Of a stretch of DNA of 64,000 nucleotides, positions 56,371 through 64,000 are shown in pieces. The notes below the pieces were generated by a model. It ran no database searches. It was not told the DNA's origin and saw only the letters and a list, made by a program, of their open reading frames with translations. The DNA is from Adiantum capillus-veneris (taxonomy: Eukaryota > Streptophyta > Polypodiopsida > Polypodiales > Pteridaceae): positions 101,673,912-101,737,911 of the forward strand of contig CM043963.1 in the NCBI GenBank assembly GCA_014529385.2, read 5' to 3'. The translations under genes were made by a program, and so were the position numbers. Every line of letters begins with the position of its first letter. Within the stretch, counting starts at the first letter, position 1.

Positions 56371-58930
56371 TAGGGGCTTTTTTTAATGCATATCCATGAG
56401 ATAGAGGTCTAGTGTTTAATGTAATCAGAGCAACCCCCCTTTTCTCTCTGTTCAAAGGTCCGGAACATTCACTTTTTAAAATTTTCCTATATCATGTGTG
56501 TTCACCAGAATGGATTCAAAGTACCCCTTATAGGCCTTATCTACACATGTTTTTGTAACTTTACAAGAATATAAAATCCCTTCTGTTGAACTCATTTGCT
56601 ATTTTACATATACTTTAGTGAACTCCCCAGGTCAAAGGCCTCACAAACCTGTGCACTAAACATTCAGCACTAGAAATCGACCAAACACGGAGCCAATTTT
56701 TACTTCCTTGTGTCCACCTCGTGTTCTTGGGAATGTTTTGGTTAAGCCGTTTCTTTGGTATTTGAAACCACATGTGACCCCTATTGTTATAGTATCCAAC
56801 CAAAGGTTTCTTGATTAGCGGTTTACATAGGCTCGAGTGGTACATATCTTCTATGTTAACAATGCATGTATCTATAATTTATGTTTACACTTTCTCTATC
56901 CAAATGAGCTACATGGTAAAAATCAAATCCGCAATTTAACAGTTAAGTTCACAAGGTAATAGCTATTGGTATCATCTTTAGCAATACTAAAGAGATAACT
57001 ACCAATAGCTCATGAATAGGGATATTTAAGAAGATTTAATACCAAAAACTTGTCAACACTACTCAAAAAGGTGGAAACTCAAACGCTTTACAATATATGT
57101 ATGATGAAACACGGATCAATAATAAGTCATCCCTATACATCGACACCTCCATCTCAAGTTGCCATTTCTCTAAGTCAAGCTTGGCATAGGCATAGTATGG
57201 AAACAATAACATGTTAAAAAGAAAGAATTTAGCTTTCTCAACTTGTGAAACATTGCTAATGATATATATTAAACATCCACAAATGAGGACATCTGACAAA
57301 GGTTATGATCCACTTTAATAAGAATAACCAATATTCATTATTAAACTGAAATAAAAATATTGCTTGAATTTCTTCATGGTGAAGTGATCAAGACTTGAGA
57401 CTTGAAACGTCTTACAGGCAAATCAAAATATCCATAAAGGTCAACAATATTTCTCAAATCTGTACAGAACTCTAGTATTCTAAATTAAGTACTCTTACTC
57501 AATGCGACACCATTTAACAAAAAACCATATTTATATCGCATTTAAAAAGGAATCGAGCCTCATGAAAATAATTACAAACGGAGACAATGTTGTTGTTGCT
57601 AGTCGTTTCTTACAAGTATTTGTCTTCCTCATCTAGAGATTCATATACACTTGAATATTTGTGTGTCTATGACACTAGGGAAGATAGTAGTACAATATGG
57701 ATGGCTTTTCTAAGAGCTCCCCTCTCTTTTCTAAGAGCTCCCAAAGGGCCCCTAGAGGGTTCATATTTTTCCTAATGTTACTCTATGAGCTTAGGGGATT
57801 TGCACTTTATAGTATCAACACCTTATGAATCTAACACAATACATTGGCTTATGTTCTTGCACAAGATACTTACTAGTGGCTAAGAATAAGTGTCCTAAGA
57901 TCCTAATGTTCTCAACAAGGCACTCAAGATCCCTATTTTAAATAGCTTCAATAAAAATCATGGGCCCTTAAGGACAAATAAAATTCTTTTTGACATTCTT
58001 AAGTGCCTTTATGTTATTTAGAAATGGAACCTTATGGCCTTTGGGTCATAACGATCCGTTTGATCTTTGGCCACACTTTAACAAAGTGTGGCCATATGAA
58101 GCTAGACTATTGGCACTATATGATCCTACATATAGCCACACTAGTTTCTCCATAAAAAACTCTATGACACCAAGGCCAAATACTTCTATCTCGTCTTTTA
58201 GGAGACTTTTATCAATTTTAGTCATAAGAAGCGATGTAATTTTCACCTATGGCATCAGCAGCCTATGACCACAAGTCCATAAGTTGACATATGTTATCCT
58301 AAAAAGCACTTACCATGTGTGGCTTACAATCTTTAGCCTTAATATCATGGGAGGCTAGCTCTAGGCTACATAATGAAAAGCACAAGCCTCTTAATTGCAA
58401 ACTACAAAGAAAATCCTAACTCTTTTAGGCCACACTTAGTCACTATCTAGCTATAAAGGAGGACCTTAGAAGGCCTTTCAAGGCCTTTCAAGAAAAAAGA
58501 AAGATATTTGAGAATTTTATCGAGCATTTATGTCATTTTGAATGAGAGAACCCTATGATCCTAGGTCCATATAAAGACAACATATCCACACCATTTGGTA
58601 TCATAACTGTATGAGCTTGAGGCCACGAGACAAAGATGTGCTCTAATTAGAACTCACTATAGAAGGTATCCTATTACCTCAAAGACACTAAATGCTATAA
58701 GTAGATTGTGCTCTATTGTTTGTTGAACACGTTTTGATTTTTTGTTAGTTGGATTGAAACTATTAAATTGGTTTTTTGTTGTCATTCGGGGGCGTATTTT
58801 GAAAAAATATTTGATAATATAATATCATTATTTAGAATATTCTCTTCTCAAAATACATGAAGTATCTCATTCAAAGTGGAACAATGATTTGATTAGCCAC
58901 CAGCTTCTTTCAAACAAAAGAAAAAATATC
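56371..58930. other. no gene recognised
   Basis: About 2.5 kb of AT-rich DNA. The minus-strand frame at 56615-56845 (KKPLVGYYNNRGHMWFQIPK) has a protein-like composition but no family that I know. A short direct repeat CTTTTCTAAGAGCTCCC occurs at about 57702 and 57727. Confidence 0.35.
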
Positions 58931-58931
58931 A

Positions 58932-59340
58932 TTTAATAAATAGCTTTAAAAAATTGTTAAAGTTTGGATGTATGAAGTGCATCCGATGTAAGGAGACACC
59001 TCTCACTTAAGTAACATTGCTTATATAATTGTTTGATGCTCCTATTTAGACACTCTCTATCTTGAAGATATTATTTAAGAAATAGATTTAAAAAATTGTT
59101 AAAGTTTGGATGTATGGAGTGCATCCGATGTAAGGAGACACATCTCACTTAAGTAACATTGCTTATATAATTGTTTGATGCTCCTATTTAGACACTCTCT
59201 ATCTTGAAGATATTATCCTCCTTGCACATAGTACTTTTTTGTACATGAGATAAAGACCATAAATGTTTAAAGTGCATCCTATGTAAGGAGACACCTCTTA
59301 GTTAAGTAGCATTGATAATATAATTTTTTGATGCTCCTAT
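58932..59340 (+). repeat. 142-bp tandem repeat, about 2.5 copies
   Basis: Units start at about 58938 and 59080 and differ at only a few positions (for example GAAGTGCATCC versus GGAGTGCATCC, ACCTCTC versus ACATCTC). A third, more diverged partial unit lies at about 59259-59340. Confidence 0.9.
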
Positions 59341-59393
59341 CGTTTTCTTCTTAGTACTTGTCTTTTAGGAGGTGATGAAAACTAACAAAATGA

Positions 59394-59752
59394 TGTTGAC
59401 AATTGATAGTGTTGTCAAGAGATAGAAATGAAGAGCAAGCACGCACACACACAGTAAGATGGAGGCAAAAGACTGTACTTCTTCTTCTTCACTAACTCAA
59501 GACAATAGGTCTACAAAACATAAGGAAAAACTACAACATAAAAGAGGAACTAGTACAATGATCTAGTATGAACCGCTGGTGAGTGAGGTGAGTAGATAAG
59601 TGTGTCATCACTCAAGTACGTAAACCAACTTGGTGTAGTACAGCTGTAATATCACTGGCAAAGATATACATATCCACCAAGGTGTGCCAGCGATGATGAT
59701 TGTTGGTGGTAGTCATCCAGGAGTCATAGATTGTGAGCTTGACATCTCAACA
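59394..59752 (-). repeat. copia 3' LTR (359 bp), minus strand
   Basis: The termini are TGTTGA and TCAACA, perfect short inverted repeats. The adjacent plus-strand CTTCCCCTCA (59753-59762) is a polypurine tract on the minus strand, so this is the 3' LTR of a minus-strand element whose body lies at higher coordinates, in line with the RNase H fragment at 61196-61611. Confidence 0.7.
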
Positions 59753-59762
59753 CTTCCCCTCA

Positions 59763-60760
59763 AGCTTAATGCCATCTCTTGTATGCCAAGCATTGTTGTG
59801 TGATGACTAAGGCCATGATGGACAATGTCAAAATTTACTTGCAAGGTGGCCAATGGAAAGGGCTAGATCTACATGAAAAATTACTTGCCCCTCGGTGGTC
59901 TAACCTGAAGCTTGGGGGCTTAGCTAGCAAGCTAGCTCAAAAGTGCAACAAAGTAGTGGAGGCATTGGAATGTGGAGAGGTAGCTAGATACTTCCACAAC
60001 TCGATGTCTCACTAGTCCCCTTGCTGTCTAAGGTGGAAGGCATCTTGTTCACCCTTCCTAGATGGAGGTGGCTAGAAAGATGAACAACAAAGGACTCCAT
60101 AAACTAGGCTAATTTTGGGACTGCAATAGCAGGGGCGGCTGGAAAGGGTTGGACCAACTTTCCTCTGATTTCATGCTCAATGGGATGGAGAGATTGCTGG
60201 TAAACAGAGTGTTAGAACAGTTGAAGAGCTACTACCTACCTTCCTACAAATCTAGGTTTGATTGGAAAGCTTGGCGGTGGCCTATAGATAGTCATTTCCA
60301 TAAACCTCACACCAAAAAGGTGTACAACACACTCATGGATTTTTTGGATTGATTCTATCCCCTAAACAAACAATGGGACAAGGAATGGCCAGAGGCAAGA
60401 TGGGTGACACTTGTTAAGAACATATGGTGCCCAAGATGGCTGCTTAGGATGAAGGATTTATTTGGAAAGTGCTTTGGGGGGCCATGCCAATCGGGATGAA
60501 GGTCCTAGCTAGAGGTATTGGGCCAGATAGATGCCCACAATGTAGATCTCCAAGTGAGAACCTCGCCCACCTGTTAAGGACTATGCGAGGATTTGTGGCC
60601 TAGCAGGGAATATTTGTAAGTGGATTCAAAAGACACCGAAGATTGGGTTCTTCAAGAACAATCTTTTTCTGGTGGGGGAACGCAATCACTTCGCATCAGT
60701 ACACAGATTGTCAAGTTATGTAACTTTAAACACGTATGTAAAGCTAGGACCATAGATTTT
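59763..60760 (+). pseudogene. LINE remnant with zf-RVT-like end
   Basis: Plus-strand pieces in several frames: RWVTLVKNIWCPRWLLRMKD, then KVLWGAMPIGMKVLARGIGP, then DRCPQCRSPSENLAHLL. The last part fits the zinc-binding zf-RVT domain at the C-terminus of plant LINE reverse transcriptases (C-x2-C followed by H). Upstream frames (59779-60015, 60149-60352) may be decayed parts of the same element. Too broken to reconstruct. It lies inside the minus-strand copia remnant. Confidence 0.45.
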
Positions 60761-61195
60761 TTGACGCATTGAAACAACAATGTTTATGGAGATTATTCAA
60801 GAAATCACGATAGTAATTATTGCTATTGGAAAAAGGAGAAAATGTGAAGAGTGAGTGGGACAAGGTGGTGATTGTAGCATTCTCAAAACTACTATTGGAA
60901 TTAGGGTTGCAAGAAAACGCACACAGCTTGGAGAAAATGAAGGAAGCTAAAGGAACACAACAAAGAGTATATTACTTAGTGTGCAATGGAAAGATAGATA
61001 GCCCTAGCATGATGGGCGTATATACAATTCACCGGGGGGGGGACCTCCGACTTAGGAAAAAATGCCTCGATGGTCCTAGGTGTATTCACACATCTCACTA
61101 CCACATGTATATGGTAACAGATCCCCCCTTGAGTGATGCGGTGAACGAGAGCTGGCACATGAGTAAAAGGGAAGTGACATGCCCTGAGGACATGA
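60761..61195. other. unassigned segment of the copia remnant
   Basis: An open frame at 60820-61242 (KSEWDKVVIVAFSKLLLELG) runs on the plus strand opposite the copia gene and is not recognised. A G run is present at about 61034-61041. Confidence 0.3.
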
Positions 61196-61611
61196 TCAGT
61201 CCACAAAGAGGAGTAAGCCCAAAGCTATATGGAAAGCTTTGAACTTCTCACAAGACAGTACCTTTGTGAGAAAATCTGCAAGGTTGACCTGTGTTGGCAC
61301 ATAGGCCAAGTTGATCTCTCCTGAGCCTCACCCTGACGTAGTGGTAATGCACCTCAATATGCTTTGTGAGAGCATGAAAAACTGGGTTCCTTGCAACGGC
61401 CAATGAGCTCTGACTATCGGTGTAGATAGTGTTGGCAGTGTCATGTCCAACATCCAAATCATCCATAAGGCGTCTGAGCCATACACACTCAATCGTAGCT
61501 GTGAAGATTGCCCTATACTCAGCCTCACAACAACTAGAAGTGGCCACAGTAGGTTACTTCTTACTCAACCATGATATACATGAACTGCCAAGCATGAAAT
61601 AAAAACCACTT
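61196..61611 (-). pseudogene. copia RNase H and Pol C-terminus
   Basis: Minus strand: SGFYFMLGSSCISWLSKK, a stop, then PTVATSSCCEAEYRAIFTAT, CVWLRRLMDDLDVGHDTANT, IYTDSQSSLAVARNPVFHA, LTKHIEVHYHYVR, then after a frame change PTQVNLADFLTKVLSCEKFK and AFHIALGLLLFVD. These are the standard Ty1/copia RNase H blocks, including EAEYRA and TDSQSS. The sequence is cut at 61611 by the CACTA-2 terminus. Confidence 0.9.
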
Positions 61612-61639
61612 CACTACAAGAGGTTGTGTGCTCTTGTGA

Positions 61640-61860
61640 TTCTTTTAGCGACGTAAATACAGTGGGTTGTTATAACCCCCTGCGTCACTAAGAGCGTCGA
61701 TACAGAAACGTCGCTATACGCATCGTTATAAGCGTCTCTATAAGTGTCGCTATAAGCGTCGTTGTAAGCGTCGCTATATAGCGACGATTATAGCGACGTT
61801 GCAGAGCCATCTATAGCGACGTTGCAGAGCCTTATATAGCGACGTTCATAGCGAGGCCCG
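61640..61860. repeat. CACTA-2 subterminal AGCGACG motif array
   Basis: At least ten copies or near-copies of TATAGCGACG or its complement CGTCGCTATA lie in 220 bp in both orientations, with variants such as AAGCGTCG and AACGTCGC. The pair CGTCGCTATATAGCGACG near 61770-61787 forms a palindrome. In En/Spm elements TNPA binds a 12-bp subterminal motif in both orientations; this array is in the equivalent place. Confidence 0.85.
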
Positions 61861-62285
61861 AGAGGAAAAAAAATTGGTGGCAAGGCATTCAAGCAGGGCA
61901 TTGAATGCCCTGCCACCCATCAACCATATTGAATGTTTCATTAATTGATTCACCTTTGAAAAAAAGTGAAAAGGTAGATATAGACCCAAAATAGTCACCC
62001 TCAAGACAATAGAACCATTAACTCCATCATCCATAGTATGTATTGTTTGCAAAATAAAGATACAAAACTGACAAGCGTGAATTGATGAAAGTAAATCAAT
62101 GACAATTGTACACATAGGCAAAATCACTTGATTGTTAAACTTTGCAAATGTAATAGTTACAAACCATTGTCATTATTTAAAAAATATACATGGTTTTCAA
62201 AAAGACGTATAAAAGTCGTCTCATGATACATAAGCTATGACAAAAAGAAACTAATGCTATCTAGCTATGGCTAAACTGACATCGT

Positions 62286-63600
62286 CTAATCAAACGTCTC
62301 ATCATGTCCAAGCGGCATATCTGTCGGCTTCTGCAAAAAAAAAACAATAAGATAGCTTTTTGTAAGTATAAACATATAGCGACGTTTATAAAACAATACA
62401 ACAAATAGAGAAGAATAAACCCTAATACTAACCATGCCGCCGCGAGAACTCAGAATGTCCATAAGGGCATTTAAGACCTTCCTGCCTGCGTACTCACGCT
62501 CGTACGGTGTGGGATCACGTCCTGTCATCGACCACTGTCAAAACATACAAAGAATCCATTATGTTAGAATTTAAAAACCCATAAACCCTAAACTATCAAA
62601 CATAGAGAGCAATGTGAAAACACTTACAAAATCGGCCTCAAATGATGCCCACCCGCCGCTCCCCAAGTGGTGCGAGCTCCCTGCCTCTACTCACGCTCTG
62701 GTTGCCTCCTTTTGTTGCTTCCACTTTTCGGGATTCTCGCGTGCTGCTTTCTTCGCATTCTTCCAATCTTCTTTGGCCAGCCAATCTGGTCTGTTCCACC
62801 CATGCTTGATTGCCTTTTGCACTTCGGAACGCTTGTGCTTGCAGTATTCGCGCATTCGAACCTTCATCACGTCTTCATTGAAGTGCTCATCCTGTGTTGG
62901 AACAGGAAACTCGTCATGAAGAATGTTGATGATCTGTCTTTCAAATCATTTGGTACTTCACTCCAGTTGTTTAGTATGTAGTCTCTAAACACCTGAGAGC
63001 AAAGACCGCACATGTGAAAAATCACCTTCTTGCCTTCATCATCCAAGATGATGCTGCCGCTGAAGTCGACGGAGTAACGCAAGCCCTCTCTCCGCTGACG
63101 TGTGAACCTGGGTGTCCCGACAGGGGTCTCTAGCGGCGTGTCGATGGGGGTACGGACGTCAGGTGTCTCCACTGGAGTTTGAGCCCCGAAGCGAGGAGTG
63201 TCCACTGGAGTGACTCCTGGAGGAATAGCTAGTGGTGTGTAGCTGCTAGGAACGGCAGTCAACCGCGCAAAACCTGGTGTTGATGGTGATGCCGTGGCTG
63301 GTGTCGGGATGGGAAAAAAAGTGGAGGGTAAAGAGCCTCGTCGAACACGAGGTGGCGTTGAAGCATTGGCGGTGGCATCCTCACAACAACCACCACCGCC
63401 ACCACTACAGCACCGGCGCCTAGACGAGTGTGAAGATCGTCTCATCGACACCGAAGCTTTGGAGCGCATTGAATGCTCCAAAACAGAGGGAGATGCGGAT
63501 GGAGTAGGAACACGCGATGGTGTACCAAAGCGATGACGCTCCACATACCACTGTCTCTGCTGGGGTGACAAAGAAGAAAGAAACTCCTCATCATCCATAC
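62286..63600 (-). pseudogene. TNPA-like CACTA protein (Transposase_24 / Ptta-En-Spm type) with introns
   Basis: The minus-strand exon starts after a TTAATGCAG acceptor at about 63601 (ATG GATGATGAG at 63598). Domains: Ser/Arg-rich N-terminus; a tandem Thr-Pro region (TPVDTPRFGAQTPVETPDV and so on, about residues 130-175); YSVDFSGSIILDDEGKKVIF; then DEHFNEDVMKVRMREYCKHK, RSEVQKAIKHGWNRPDWLAK and HHLGSGGWASFEADF, as in plant Ptta/En/Spm proteins. Introns are clear: 62535-62627 (GTAAGT to ACAG) and 62331-62432 (GTTAGT to GCAG), both joining in phase to WSMTGRDPTPYEREYAGRK and KPTDMPLGHDETFD, stop TAG 62286. One frameshift near 62945 and TGA at 62691 break it. The role inferred is binding of the subterminal motifs. 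Confidence 0.72.
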
Positions 63601-64000
63601 CTGCATTAAACACACAAACATTAAATTTAATATTGAATGAATGGAGTAGAAAACATGGACAAGTAGATAGATAGAGAGAGAGAGAGAGAGGAGGAGGTGC
63701 TCATCGTCCCTGCTTGTGAGAACATACCTAGAGCATACGTACTTGGAGTGGACGCAAAGACCATTAAATACAATGACGCAATGATGCATATAAATACAAT
63801 GACGCAATGACGCATTCTTCTTCTATTCAACTTGAGTGATGGAAGAGGCAAGTCAATAACTAAGAATTTTCAATCAAAAGAGAGAGAGAGAGAGAGCACA
63901 CAATCAAATCTTGCAGTCGAAAAACTAGGTGGTGGAGCTGCATGTGGCCATGGATTTCCAGGATGTGAGTGCAAAATCAAAAGAGCGTTATACAACATGG
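63601..64000. repeat. intron or upstream region with short (GA)n tracts
   Basis: (GA)n at about 63674-63692 and 63880-63895, and a repeated ATACAATGACGCAATGA (about 63767 and 63793). The upstream exon(s) of the TNPA-like gene may lie here (minus-strand frame 63627-63851), but no start is convincing. Confidence 0.4.

Larger units (their letters stand above)
61612..64000 (-). mobile_element. CACTA-2 transposon, left end to window edge
   Basis: CACTACAAGAGG starts at 61612 inside copia RNase H sequence; CTT (61609-61611) is the candidate target duplication. An array of subterminal motifs follows, then a minus-strand TNPA-like gene. Gene direction makes this the 3' end of the element. It continues past the window. 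Confidence 0.8.

Overview
The window is nuclear DNA of a land plant, from a gene-poor, repeat-packed region. Nearly everything recognisable is a transposable element or tandem repeat: Ty1/copia and Ty3/gypsy LTR retrotransposons, CACTA (En/Spm-like) DNA transposons with plant-type introns, LINE remnants, 5'-truncated Penelope-like retroelements, tRNA-derived SINE-like units, foldback elements and long CT, TA, CA and C tracts. Penelope-like sequence plus a DUF4100-type Ty3 element makes me lean to a fern, lycophyte, bryophyte or gymnosperm rather than an angiosperm; this is an inference of low confidence. I see no convincing intact host gene.

Layout. 0.6-2.2 kb: microsatellites. 2.2-3.9 kb: a LINE remnant cut by CACTA-1 (left end at 3885), which holds SINE-like units, minisatellites and an intron-bearing transposase to 9428. 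9.4-10.7 kb: 5'-truncated Penelope-like copy (minus). 10.7-14.8 kb: Ty3/gypsy remnant in the unusual order RT-RNaseH-integrase-protease, followed by an LTR-like region. 14.8-20.6 kb: a non-autonomous LTR element whose leader carries 24-bp palindromes every 285 bp and whose only gene is a coiled-coil ORF. 21-24.3 kb: kinase-like pseudogene and a second CACTA transposase fragment (both minus). 24.3-25.4 kb: second Penelope-like copy (plus). 25.4-29.3 kb: gypsy integrase fragment, GA/CT tracts and a gag/ORF1-like pseudogene.

29.4-53 kb is a nest three elements deep. The outer element is a minus-strand Tat/Athila-like Ty3 retrotransposon whose gag is split by a complete, young Ty1/copia element (32041-47678, 193-bp LTRs differing at one base, TSD CTTCT). 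Inside the copia gag lies a Ty3 retrotransposon (33441-43500) with 2-kb LTRs, preceded by the tail of a tandem second copy. This innermost element is the most interesting object here. It has a complete predicted -1 frameshift signal (slippery heptamer, 6-nt spacer, pseudoknot) between gag-pro and pol, and each LTR carries two overlapping small ORFs that are ancient paralogues conserved at protein level.

53-64 kb: low-complexity DNA, a possible coiled-coil exon, two foldback elements, a 142-bp tandem repeat, a minus-strand copia remnant (LTR at 59394-59752, RNase H at 61.2-61.6 kb) with a LINE remnant between them, and the left end of CACTA-2 with an array of AGCGACG subterminal motifs and a minus-strand TNPA-like gene with introns.

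The retroelement reading frames are broken mostly by nonsense codons (27 counted) and hardly at all by frameshifts (one counted), as expected of C-to-T decay in methylated DNA.
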